Assembly (NCBI GenBank): GCA_039798705.1
Contig: JBDKFN010000033.1
Location: forward strand, 1-18,561
Reading direction: 5' to 3'
DNA: 18,561 bases
Source: CAIKLP01 sp039798705
GTDB lineage: Bacteria; Bacteroidota; Bacteroidia; Sphingobacteriales; Sphingobacteriaceae
Shown one piece after another: positions 1 through 7,439 of this stretch; within the stretch, counting starts at the first letter, position 1; each line of letters begins with the position of its first letter. The position numbers and the translations under genes were made by a program. The notes under the pieces are model-generated. The model was not told the origin of the DNA. It made no database searches and saw only the letters and a program-made list of their open reading frames with translations.

Positions 1-181
1 CATTCATACCATTGATTAATCGTTCAAAATGATCTTGAGCATATTGAATTTTACCATCAATCATTCGAATGGATTCGAACAACCCATCGCCATATCTGAA
101 TGCCCTATTGGCTACACCAAATATGGCATCTAGCTGCTTATAAAATTTACCATTAAAATTGAGTAACAAATTGTTTTTCAT
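1..181 (-). CDS. Class IV PLP-dependent aminotransferase, N-terminal fragment (branched-chain aminotransferase / aminodeoxychorismate lyase type)
   Basis: The minus strand reads open from an ATG at 181 to the left edge, giving 60 residues that begin MKNNLLLNFNGKF. The stretch RAFRYGDGLFESIR, followed by DGKIQYAQDHFERL, is the typical N-terminal start of fold-type IV PLP enzymes such as IlvE, D-amino-acid aminotransferase and PabC. In that family the 'GDGLFE' segment and the following H..R residues help shape the active-site entrance. The catalytic lysine lies further downstream, outside the window, so substrate cannot be decided. The start codon overlaps the stop of the upstream RluD gene by one base (TAATG), so the two are probably translated together. 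Seen: family signature and overlap. Inferred: a PabC-like or branched-chain aminotransferase role. The 3' end is missing only because the window ends. Confidence 0.85.
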   Translation of the reverse strand, partial: MKNNLLLNFNGKFYKQLDAIFGVANRAFRYGDGLFESIRMIDGKIQYAQDHFERLINGMN

Positions 182-1215
182 TATTCATTATAGGTGGTAG
201 CATACTTTTGCCATTTATCTAAAAGCATTAACATGTCTGCTGGCATTTCAGCTTCAAAGTAAAGCTCCTGTTTAGTTTTAGGGTGTAAAAAACCAAGAGA
301 CTTCGCATGTAATGTTTGTCTAGGACAAATTGCAAAACAATTATCGATGAATTGTTTGTATTTCGTAAAACTGGTTCCTTTTAAAATTTTATCGCCACCA
401 TAACTGGCATCATTGAAAAGTGGATGTCCAATGTGTTGCATATGCGCTCTAATTTGATGCGTTCTGCCAGTTTCCAATTCACATTCTATGAGCGTAACAT
501 AATTCAGTCTTTCTAATACTTTATAATGTGTTACAGACCATTTACCTTTTTCTTCTGAATCATAGATATCCATTACCCTTCTATCCTTTAGGCTTCGACC
601 AATATAGCCAGAGACAGTTCCATCTTCGGTTAAATCGCCCCAAACCAATGCAACATATTTTCGGTGAATACTGTGGTCAAAAAACTGTTTCGCAAGAAAT
701 GTCATGGCTTGTTCATTCTTACTAATAACTAATAAACCAGAGGTGTCTTTGTCGATGCGATGTACCAATCCGGGTCTGGCATAATTGCCATTTAAATTAG
801 GTAAGTTTTCAAAATGATATGCCAATGCATGCACCAAAGTTCCTGTGTAATTATTATATCCTGGATGTACAACCATTCCTGCAGGTTTATTTATAATTAC
901 GACATCTTCGTCTTCAAAAACAATATTCAATGGAATGTTTTCAGGATAAATTTCGGTGTCCCTTGGAGGATGAGGTAAAACAATGGAAATTACATCTAAT
1001 GGTTTTACTTTATAACTAGACTTTACAGGTTTTTCATTTACTAAAATACAACCTAAATCAGCCGCGTTTTGAATGCGATTTCTGGTGGCATTTTCCATTC
1101 TATTCATCAAGAATTTATCAATTCTTAACAAGGACTGACCTTTGTCGACCACTAATCTAAAGTGTTCAAATAAGTCTTGCTCTTCCCCTTCGTTTAATAG
1201 TTCATCTTGAATCAT
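181..1215 (-). CDS. rluD: RluD-type 23S rRNA pseudouridine synthase (RluA family with S4 domain)
   Basis: This 344-residue protein matches the usual length and order of RluD-type enzymes, which isomerise uridine to pseudouridine in 23S rRNA. An S4 RNA-binding domain lies at about residues 27-80 (SLLRIDKFL ... GCILVNEKPVKSSYKVK). The catalytic domain follows, with the signature HRIDKDTSGLLVISKN, in which Asp155 is the catalytic aspartate, and the later RTHQIRAHMQHIGHP segment. The ATG at 1215 gives a complete S4 domain. A perfect -7-like box (TATATTTG, minus strand 1227-1220) ends only five bases before the ATG, so any transcript from it would be leaderless or nearly so. The gene is divergent from the DUF6588 gene at 1339 and coupled by TAATG to the aminotransferase downstream. 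A second, S4-less RluA paralogue sits at 11653-12372. The exact target uridines (1911/1915/1917 in E. coli RluD) are assumed from the family. Confidence 0.93.
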   Translation of the reverse strand: MIQDELLNEGEEQDLFEHFRLVVDKGQSLLRIDKFLMNRMENATRNRIQNAADLGCILVNEKPVKSSYKVKPLDVISIVLPHPPRDTEIYPENIPLNIVFEDEDVVIINKPAGMVVHPGYNNYTGTLVHALAYHFENLPNLNGNYARPGLVHRIDKDTSGLLVISKNEQAMTFLAKQFFDHSIHRKYVALVWGDLTEDGTVSGYIGRSLKDRRVMDIYDSEEKGKWSVTHYKVLERLNYVTLIECELETGRTHQIRAHMQHIGHPLFNDASYGGDKILKGTSFTKYKQFIDNCFAICPRQTLHAKSLGFLHPKTKQELYFEAEMPADMLMLLDKWQKYATTYNE

Positions 1216-1219
1216 AAGG

Positions 1220-1227
1220 CAAATATA
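1220..1227 (-). promoter_or_regulatory. Candidate Bacteroidota -7 box for rluD
   Basis: The minus strand reads TATATTTG, a perfect match to the TAnnTTTG -7 consensus of Bacteroidota primary sigma factor promoters. It lies five bases before the rluD ATG. I see no convincing TTG-type -33 element 17-23 bases upstream. If it is active the mRNA would be essentially leaderless. In an AT-rich gap this 8-mer can occur by chance. Confidence 0.35.
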
Positions 1228-1338
1228 ATTAATCTAATTGGTCGAATACCTATGATTTAATGCCTATCAATAGAATTATCAAAAAAATCACCTAGACTAA
1301 AAAAAAATCAATAATTTTAAGGAAGAAATTAAAACGCC

Positions 1339-2454
1339 ATGAAAATGAAAGCAAATCATTTGACTAAATCAATCTTAGCTAGTTTAACTGTTTTATTAGG
1401 TATAAACGGAGCTCATGCACAAGAGAATATTACTACACTAATCAAAGCAGGTGCCGCAGATGTAAGCACTTTAACTTCGGCATACATTAGTCCAATTGCT
1501 AAAGGCTTTGGTGCTGGTATGAATGGTGGCTGGTATAATACAGCTAAAACCCATGGCCTTGCTAGGTTTGATGTAACACTTAGCATCAACGCAGCAACGA
1601 TTCCAGATGCCGATAAAATATTTGATGCTAGCAAATTGGTTTTACAAAACTTGAAATTAGAAAATACAGCAAATGGAGAAGCGCAAACATTTGCGGGTAC
1701 TTCAAGCACCGGAAATAACAATGCAGTTTTTCAGGTTACAGGCACTAGTCCATTTACCAATACCGATACGGTATTTACTTCGTTTGCATCTCCTTCTGGA
1801 TATGGCATAGGCTATTCGGGCGCTCCAACCATTCAATTAGCTGTTGGATTATTAAAAAATACAGAAATAATGATTCGATATATTCCTACATATACCGCTG
1901 GAAATTATGGTCAAATTGGATTAATGGGATTAGGTGTTAAACACAGTTTAAAACAATGGATTCCTATTGTCAACAAATTACCATTTGATTTATCTGCATA
2001 TGCAGGCTTTACTAAATTTAATTTATCAAGTGATTTAAACTTAGCGCCAGATCCTTTTACCAATATGAAAACAGGTAAAAGCAGCTTATTTAACGACCAA
2101 GTTTTAGCAATGACAACCAATGCGCAAACATTCGGGTTGATACTTTCTAAGAAAGTACTAATGGTAACCGTTTATGCTGGTTTAAATTATCAATCAAGTC
2201 AAACCACAATTGAATTAAAAGGAGATTATCCTTTAACTGCATTTGAAGACCGATCAACAGATATTAATTATGGAAAAAAAGTAATCGATGTGCTTCAAAA
2301 CCCTGTGAATGTTAAGGTTGAGGGAGCCAATGGTACAACGGCAACCGTAGGTGGACGATTCAAATTCTTATTCTTAACTGTAAATGCTAGTAAAACATTT
2401 GGTGCATATCCATTGACTTCGGTTGGATTAGGATTTAATTTAGATCTTAAATAA
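1339..2454 (+). CDS. Exported DUF6588-family protein, probably outer-membrane associated
   Basis: The 371-residue product opens with a charged start (MKMKANHLTKS), then a hydrophobic stretch ILASLTVLLGI ending in AHAQEN, a convincing Sec signal peptide cleaved near residue 27. The mature part is rich in Gly, Thr, Ser and Asn, with alternating beta-strand patterns (IGYSGAPTIQLAVGLL, TEIMIRYIPTY). The segment 'SAYISPIAKGFGAGMNGGWYNTAKTHGLARFDVTL' region (residues about 47-82) is what I recognise from the DUF6588 family found in Bacteroidota, whose function is unknown. The C-terminus (LTSVGLGFNLDLK) looks like a last beta strand of a barrel-like protein. A second in-frame ATG two codons downstream could also serve as start. 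The next gene follows after 15 bases, suggesting co-transcription. Family call is from memory of the pattern; outer-membrane location is inferred. Confidence 0.75.
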   Translation: MKMKANHLTKSILASLTVLLGINGAHAQENITTLIKAGAADVSTLTSAYISPIAKGFGAGMNGGWYNTAKTHGLARFDVTLSINAATIPDADKIFDASKLVLQNLKLENTANGEAQTFAGTSSTGNNNAVFQVTGTSPFTNTDTVFTSFASPSGYGIGYSGAPTIQLAVGLLKNTEIMIRYIPTYTAGNYGQIGLMGLGVKHSLKQWIPIVNKLPFDLSAYAGFTKFNLSSDLNLAPDPFTNMKTGKSSLFNDQVLAMTTNAQTFGLILSKKVLMVTVYAGLNYQSSQTTIELKGDYPLTAFEDRSTDINYGKKVIDVLQNPVNVKVEGANGTTATVGGRFKFLFLTVNASKTFGAYPLTSVGLGFNLDLK

Positions 2455-2469
2455 TTCCATTAAAATAAA

Positions 2470-3345
2470 ATGGAAATTTATTCTCCAGTTGACCAGATTA
2501 CCTTTGAAATACCCGCAAATATTGAACTATATATAAAACGTGATGATTTAATTCATCCTTTTATATCTGGAAATAAATGGCGGAAATTAAAATATTTGAT
2601 TGCAAAAGCGCGAACTGAAAACAAAACTACTTTGGTCACTTTTGGTGGCGCCTACTCCAATCATTTATTAGCGACTGCTTGTGCTGCTGCTCTGAAAGGC
2701 TTTAAATCCGTAGGTTTTGTCCGCGGCGAAGAATTAGATGCAAGCAATAATACGTTGTTTTTGTGCGAGCAATTTGGCATGCAACTTATTTTTGTTGATC
2801 GAATTGCATACTTAGATAAACCTGCGTTATTTCATAAACATTTTAATGAACATCCAACTGCTTTCTTTATAGATGAAGGTGGTCGCTCCGATGAAGCTAA
2901 TTTAGGTTGTGCTGAATTGATTGCGGAATTGCCGCAAAGCTATGATCATATAGTATTAGCAGCAGGAACAGGCAGTACGTTTTGTGGAATATTAAATGGC
3001 TGTGAAAAACATCAACTAAGAACAAAAATTCATGCAGTTGTGGTGCATAAAGGTATCTCAGAAATTGAAAATTATATTGCAGAAAAAAGTACTTATCAAA
3101 ATTACCTTATTCACAGCGACTTTCATTTTGGAGCTTATGCGAAAACCAGCCCCAATTTAATTTCGTTTATGAAAAACTTTCAGCAAAATACTGGCATTTT
3201 ATTAGATCCAGTCTATACTGCAAAAGCACTTTTTGCCCTTTACCAGCTCATAGAAAATGGTACTATAAAACCGCATGAAAAAGTTTTATTTATTCATACA
3301 GGTGGATTAATTGGAAGTTTAGGCATGAAAGCGCTCTTAGCTTAG
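2470..3345 (+). CDS. PLP-dependent ACC deaminase / D-cysteine desulfhydrase family enzyme
   Basis: The 291-residue protein belongs to the tryptophan-synthase-beta-like (fold type II) PLP enzymes. The N-terminal IKRDDLIHPFISGNKWRKLK contains the PLP-binding lysine (Lys36 in GNK), followed by FGGAYSNHLLATA around residues 58-70, the substrate-carboxylate and cofactor region, and LAAGTGSTFCGI near residue 160, the phosphate-binding loop. These are shared by 1-aminocyclopropane-1-carboxylate deaminases and D-cysteine desulfhydrases. The protein is shorter than the roughly 330 residues of classical members, as is common for versions in Bacteroidota. Sequence reading cannot separate the two activities; D-cysteine or another small D-/beta-substituted amino acid is a more cautious guess than ACC. 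The gene starts 15 bases after the DUF6588 gene. A 147-base gap follows before lat. Confidence 0.85.
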   Translation: MEIYSPVDQITFEIPANIELYIKRDDLIHPFISGNKWRKLKYLIAKARTENKTTLVTFGGAYSNHLLATACAAALKGFKSVGFVRGEELDASNNTLFLCEQFGMQLIFVDRIAYLDKPALFHKHFNEHPTAFFIDEGGRSDEANLGCAELIAELPQSYDHIVLAAGTGSTFCGILNGCEKHQLRTKIHAVVVHKGISEIENYIAEKSTYQNYLIHSDFHFGAYAKTSPNLISFMKNFQQNTGILLDPVYTAKALFALYQLIENGTIKPHEKVLFIHTGGLIGSLGMKALLA

Positions 3346-3469
3346 GCTATATTTTCACTATAAATTATATCAATTTTAGTAGCAATTACTTATCAGTATT
3401 TATATAAAAGTAAAAAGCACTAATTATTCGAATATATCTTCAAAAGCTTAAAATTGCACCTTTTATCTT

Positions 3470-3477
3470 TATTTTTG
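3470..3477 (+). promoter_or_regulatory. Candidate -7 box for the lysine 6-transaminase gene
   Basis: The 147-base gap 3346-3492 is very AT-rich and contains TATTTTTG, a perfect TAnnTTTG match, 15 bases before the chosen ATG at 3493. That would leave an RNA leader of only about 8-10 bases. No clear -33 TTG lies at the expected 17-23 base spacing. The box lies inside the longer alternative reading frame that starts at TTG 3454, which supports the later ATG as the true start. Confidence 0.4.
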
Positions 3478-3492
3478 AAAAAAACATCTTTT

Positions 3493-4824
3493 ATGAACAA
3501 AGCAATAATTAACCCTTCAGACGTTCAAGCTACCCTTAGCAAACATATTTTAGCCGATGGCTATGATTTGGTTTTTGACATGGAAAAAAGCAATGGCGTT
3601 TGGATGTATGATAGTAAAAATCAAAAAAAATATTTAGACTTTTTTACTTGTTTTGCTTCTGTGCCACTTGGATATAACCATCCTAAAATGTTGGCTGATG
3701 AACAATTTAAAAAAGACTTGATGTTAGCCGCATTAACCAATCCGTCTAATTCAGATATTTACACCACTCAATATGCGCACTTTGTGGAAACATTTGGCAG
3801 AGTTGGAATTCCTTCCTATTTACCAAATGCATTTTTCATTGCTGGTGGTTCATTAGCCATTGAAAATGCATTAAAAGTAGCAATGGATTGGAAAGTACAA
3901 AAGAACTTTCAAAAGGGATATACAGAAGAAAAAGGTTTTAAAATTTTACATTTTGAACAAGCATTCCATGGCCGTTCTGGTTATACTTTAAGCTTAACGA
4001 ATACCTTACCAGATAAAACTAAATGGTTTGCAAAATTTGATTGGCCAAGGGTTTCAAATCCTAAAATTCAATTCCCTTTAACTGCTGAAAGCATTGCAGA
4101 TGTTGAGCAAAGAGAGTCAATCACCATTGCTCAAATAAAAAAAGCATTTCAAGATAATACCGATGAAATTTGTGCCATCATTATTGAACCAATTCAATCT
4201 GAAGGTGGAGACAATCATTTCCGTCAAGAATTTTTAGAAACTTTAAGAGTTTTAGCAGACGAGAACGATTGCTTTTTAATTTATGATGAAGTGCAAACAG
4301 GTGTTGGTTTATCAGGTAAATTTTGGGCGCATGAGCACTTTGGTGAAAACGCCAGACCAGATATTTTAGCTTTTGGTAAGAAGATGCAAGTTTGTGGAAT
4401 TTTAGCAGGTAATAAAGTGGATGAAATTGAAACAAATGTATTCAGGGTTTCTTCTAGAATTAATTCTACATGGGGCGGTAACCTAGTAGATATGGTTCGT
4501 TCAGCTAAAATAATGGAAATTATTGAAGAAGATCATTTACTTGAAAATGCAACTGCTACCGGAGCTTATTTACAAGAATCTTTACACAAAATTGCTGCTA
4601 AAAACGATAAAATAACAAATGTTAGAGGTAAAGGATTAATTACCGCATTTGATTTCCCTTCAAAAGAAATGAGAGATCAATTTGTAAATAAAGGAATGGA
4701 TCACAATGTGATGTTCTTAGGTTGTGGTAACCAAACAATTCGTTTTAGACCAGCATTGACGATAGAAAAACAACACATCGATCAAGGCATGGAAGTTCTT
4801 GAAAATATCATTTCTAAATTCTAA
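3493..4824 (+). CDS. lat: L-lysine 6-transaminase (lysine epsilon-aminotransferase)
   Basis: This 443-residue fold-type I PLP enzyme transfers the epsilon-amino group of lysine to 2-oxoglutarate, giving 2-aminoadipate 6-semialdehyde and glutamate. It matches the M. tuberculosis Lat pattern along its length: DGYDLVFDMEKSNGVWMYD, NPSNSDIY, AFHGRSGYTLSLTNT, KFDWPRV, EPIQSEGGDNHFR, DEVQTGVGLSG, FGKKMQVCG, NSTWGGNLVDMVR and QTIRFRPALT. Asp265 of DEVQTG should contact the PLP pyridine nitrogen, and Lys296 of FGKK is the Schiff-base lysine. A frame start at TTG 3454 would add 13 unlike residues; the ATG at 3493 fits the family and the -7 box at 3470. A hydroxyacyl-CoA dehydrogenase gene follows after 18 bases. 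The usual partner for the next step, a semialdehyde dehydrogenase, is not in this window. Confidence 0.93.
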   Translation: MNKAIINPSDVQATLSKHILADGYDLVFDMEKSNGVWMYDSKNQKKYLDFFTCFASVPLGYNHPKMLADEQFKKDLMLAALTNPSNSDIYTTQYAHFVETFGRVGIPSYLPNAFFIAGGSLAIENALKVAMDWKVQKNFQKGYTEEKGFKILHFEQAFHGRSGYTLSLTNTLPDKTKWFAKFDWPRVSNPKIQFPLTAESIADVEQRESITIAQIKKAFQDNTDEICAIIIEPIQSEGGDNHFRQEFLETLRVLADENDCFLIYDEVQTGVGLSGKFWAHEHFGENARPDILAFGKKMQVCGILAGNKVDEIETNVFRVSSRINSTWGGNLVDMVRSAKIMEIIEEDHLLENATATGAYLQESLHKIAAKNDKITNVRGKGLITAFDFPSKEMRDQFVNKGMDHNVMFLGCGNQTIRFRPALTIEKQHIDQGMEVLENIISKF

Positions 4825-4842
4825 TATTGTAAGAAAAAAATA

Positions 4843-5733
4843 ATGAAAAATATTTCAGTAATTGGATCAGGTACAATGGGCAATGGAATTGCTCATACTT
4901 TTGCACAGAATGGTTATGCTGTAGCTTTAATAGACATCAACCCAGATGCCTTACAAAGAGCCTTAGCTACTATTTCGAAAAACCTAGACCGAATGGTTAG
5001 TAAAGGAAGTATTTCAGAAGAAACCAAAACTGCAACCTTAAATAATATCAGCATCCATACTTCATTAACAGAAGGTATTAAGAATGCTGAATTAATTATT
5101 GAAGCTGCTACTGAAAATCCAACTATTAAAAAGAATATTTTCAAAGAATTAGCTGAATTGGCTGCACCAAATGCAATTTTGGCTACCAATACTTCTTCAA
5201 TTTCTATCACTGAAATAGCTGCGGTAACCAACCGTCCTGAAAAAGTAATTGGGATGCACTTCATGAACCCAGTGCCAATTATGAAATTGGTAGAAGTTAT
5301 TAAAGGCTACCAAACATCTCAAGAAGTTTGTGATGTTATTATGGAAACTTCGAAAAAAATTGGTAAAACACCTACTTTAGTTAATGACTATCCTGGCTTT
5401 ATTGCCAATCGTATTTTAATGCCAATGATCAACGAAGCAATTTATTCTTTATTTGAAGGAATTGCAGGTGTTGAAGAAATAGATACGGTAATGAAATTAG
5501 GTATGTCTCACCCAATGGGACCACTTCAATTAGCTGATTTCATTGGTCTTGACGTATGTTTAGCTATTTTAAATGTTTTACACGATGGTTTTGGAAATCC
5601 AAAATATGCACCATGTCCGCTACTCGTTAAAATGGTAACTGCAGGAGATTTAGGTGTAAAATCTGGTAAAGGTTTTTATGACTATGCAGCTGGATTAAAA
5701 GATGCAAAAGTAGCAGCTAACTTTCAAAAGTAA
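4843..5733 (+). CDS. hbd: 3-hydroxyacyl-CoA (3-hydroxybutyryl-CoA) dehydrogenase
   Basis: The 296-residue protein has the length of single-domain-pair 3-hydroxybutyryl-CoA dehydrogenases, which oxidise (S)-3-hydroxyacyl-CoA to 3-oxoacyl-CoA with NAD. The Rossmann motif GSGTMGNGIA is at residues 8-17. NTSSISITEIA at about 116-126 and GMHFMNPVPIMKLVEVI at 137-153 carry the catalytic His139, with Glu151 of LVEVI as the expected catalytic partner. NDYPGFIANRILMPMINEA at 181-199 begins the C-terminal helical domain. It lies 18 bases after lat and is probably in the same transcript. Lysine breakdown by way of 2-aminoadipate and glutaryl-CoA also needs this activity, but it serves fatty acid beta-oxidation and butanoate metabolism too, so the link is inference. 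Its stop is only four bases from the stop of the convergent VCBS gene. Confidence 0.92.
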   Translation: MKNISVIGSGTMGNGIAHTFAQNGYAVALIDINPDALQRALATISKNLDRMVSKGSISEETKTATLNNISIHTSLTEGIKNAELIIEAATENPTIKKNIFKELAELAAPNAILATNTSSISITEIAAVTNRPEKVIGMHFMNPVPIMKLVEVIKGYQTSQEVCDVIMETSKKIGKTPTLVNDYPGFIANRILMPMINEAIYSLFEGIAGVEEIDTVMKLGMSHPMGPLQLADFIGLDVCLAILNVLHDGFGNPKYAPCPLLVKMVTAGDLGVKSGKGFYDYAAGLKDAKVAANFQK

Positions 5734-5737
5734 ATCC

Positions 5738-7435
5738 CTATTCACTCGGGTTCCAAATAATTGATTGCAATTTAATACTTGTATTCGAAGATTTATCTTC
5801 GTCACTTACGAGTGGATAAATAATGGCTTTCAATTGCTGTTCGCTTAAAATACTTTTGATGTTATCTTCAAATAACATAGATAAAACAATATTACCTGAG
5901 GCATGAGCCGGCACATTAATTTTATTCCAAATTATGCGCTGTAGCTTGTTTTCATTGGGTTTTGGAAAAGCAGAAACAAGCTTACAATATTCATTTGTTT
6001 GTAATTCTATACTGATTTCTTGATCCAATAAACCAATATTTTGATAAGAAATATTGACGCTAAAAACTCCTCCTAATTTCATACTATCACTATGGATTTG
6101 TATGGCTAAATCGCTAAGTGTTTCTTTCTTTTCAACAGATTGTATAAATTTTGGAATAATTTGTGGCGTTAAATTCTGAGTCAATAAATAGTTTTGATTT
6201 GGCTTCAAGTCTTTATAAATATTCATTCGACCATCGGTCCAAATTACTTTTATACTGTCAATGATATTTGCATTTGCAAGTCCAAAATGAATGTCAAAAG
6301 CGTGTGTGGCAGGCATTCCTGTTTTAGTTTGTAACTCTTGAAATTGCCATTTGCCTTCAGTTTTAACATAAACTTTTGCACCAATTGCGAAAAAATTCGA
6401 ACCATCTTGTCTTAATTTAAATTTCACCCAATTACCTTCAATCGGTTGTTGGTATGCTACTTTATGCTGTTTTCCTATAACCGGTTGACTATAGATATCT
6501 AATGCTCCATCATTATTTAAATCTATTAATCGGATAGAACCGATGCATACTTCACTTTGCGTCAAATTATTATTGAATAAATCGAATTTAAAATCACCTT
6601 TATTCAATAATATACTTATCGATTGATTGACATGTGTTAAAACAAGGTCTTGTTTGCCATCGTTATTTATGTCTCCAAAATCAGCAGCTAAAACAGCTGA
6701 TTTATTATTTAAGGAAATAAAATGGCGAAACATGAATTTCCCATTAGAAAGATTCTCTGTTAACGTACAGTTTGAACCAAAATTAAGAAACATTAAATCC
6801 AGATCACCATCATTGTCTATGTCTGACCAGCCCGCTCCTCTTGTGTTTGACTGGTTCATCAAAAAAACCAAATCGGCTGATTCTTGGAAAAAACCAGAAC
6901 CGTTATTCAGAAACAATTTATTAAAAACTGGATGATCTTTGGGATTCCAAATACGCGTATTCGTTAAAAGTAAATCGGGGTCACCATCTAAATCAACATC
7001 TGCAAAAGAGGCATGAAATGCATTATTTTCGAAACATATATTTTCGTGTTTTAAAGATTTTTCAAAAACACCATTCCCTTTGTTAATAAATAAAGAATTT
7101 TTTTGTCCAAAAATACAATACTGGAAAATGTCTAAATCTCCATCTAAATCAATATCAGCAGCCGTAAAACCATTGGAATTCCCACCAAAAGAATCGAAAA
7201 AACTTGGCACTTGGTGGTAATTCTCATCGTCTAATTGATAAAAACTATTGTTTTTATTAACGATGGAGCCTTTAAGAATTGCTAATTGAGATTGGTTATT
7301 AATAGGCACTATTAATGTATGCTTATCAATAAATGAATCTGCAAAAAAAGTTTCGGTGCTACCTAGGTCAAATACCTGTGCAGATAAACTGTTAACAGTT
7401 AATAGTAAAATAAAAAATAACAGTTGCCTGCGCAT
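5738..7435 (-). CDS. Exported FG-GAP/VCBS repeat protein with ASPIC/UnbV domain
   Basis: Starting at ATG 7435 the product has 565 residues and a clean Sec signal peptide (MRRQLLFFILLLTVNSLSAQ). Five calcium-binding-like repeats of the DxDxDGxxD type follow: DIDLDGDLDIFQ, DVDLDGDPDLLL, DIDNDGDLDLMF, DINNDGKQDLVL and DLNNDGALDIYS. This is the pattern of FG-GAP/VCBS beta-propeller repeats. Next is an ASPIC/UnbV-like domain at about residues 335-425, ending in HFGLANANIIDSIKVIWTDG and a PNQNYLL tail. The last 130 residues look like a beta-sandwich resembling those of CARDB or DUF11 proteins (FSVNISYQNIGLLDQEISIEL). I see no type IX secretion C-terminal signal (no conserved KLV-type end). The upstream ATG at 7462 would overlap argS by 23 bases and bury the signal peptide, so 7435, four bases after the argS stop, is preferred. 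Function is unknown; the cell surface or periplasm is likely. Confidence 0.85.
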   Translation of the reverse strand: MRRQLLFFILLLTVNSLSAQVFDLGSTETFFADSFIDKHTLIVPINNQSQLAILKGSIVNKNNSFYQLDDENYHQVPSFFDSFGGNSNGFTAADIDLDGDLDIFQYCIFGQKNSLFINKGNGVFEKSLKHENICFENNAFHASFADVDLDGDPDLLLTNTRIWNPKDHPVFNKLFLNNGSGFFQESADLVFLMNQSNTRGAGWSDIDNDGDLDLMFLNFGSNCTLTENLSNGKFMFRHFISLNNKSAVLAADFGDINNDGKQDLVLTHVNQSISILLNKGDFKFDLFNNNLTQSEVCIGSIRLIDLNNDGALDIYSQPVIGKQHKVAYQQPIEGNWVKFKLRQDGSNFFAIGAKVYVKTEGKWQFQELQTKTGMPATHAFDIHFGLANANIIDSIKVIWTDGRMNIYKDLKPNQNYLLTQNLTPQIIPKFIQSVEKKETLSDLAIQIHSDSMKLGGVFSVNISYQNIGLLDQEISIELQTNEYCKLVSAFPKPNENKLQRIIWNKINVPAHASGNIVLSMLFEDNIKSILSEQQLKAIIYPLVSDEDKSSNTSIKLQSIIWNPSE

Positions 7436-7439
7436 TTGA

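Noticed and set aside
1312..1319. TAATTTTA as a -7 box for the DUF6588 gene
   Set aside because: One mismatch at the important final G and no -33 element; too weak to list.
3346..3469. Possible terminator or small RNA in the gap before lat
   Set aside because: The gap is AT-rich, but I could not find a convincing GC stem with a T-tract or a conserved structure.
3454..3492. Longer lysine 6-transaminase from TTG 3454
   Set aside because: The 13 added residues do not fit the family and overlap the likely -7 box; ATG 3493 fits better.
4181..4435. Antisense reading frame inside lat (and similar ones at 528-725, 1413-1721, 4914-5264, 6627-6935, 12600-12893)
   Set aside because: Each lies opposite a well-conserved gene, has no recognisable family features and looks like a chance frame.
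7388..7403. TTAAC-type repeats resembling a Pho box
   Set aside because: They lie in the signal-peptide coding region of the VCBS gene and the spacing is not 11 bases.
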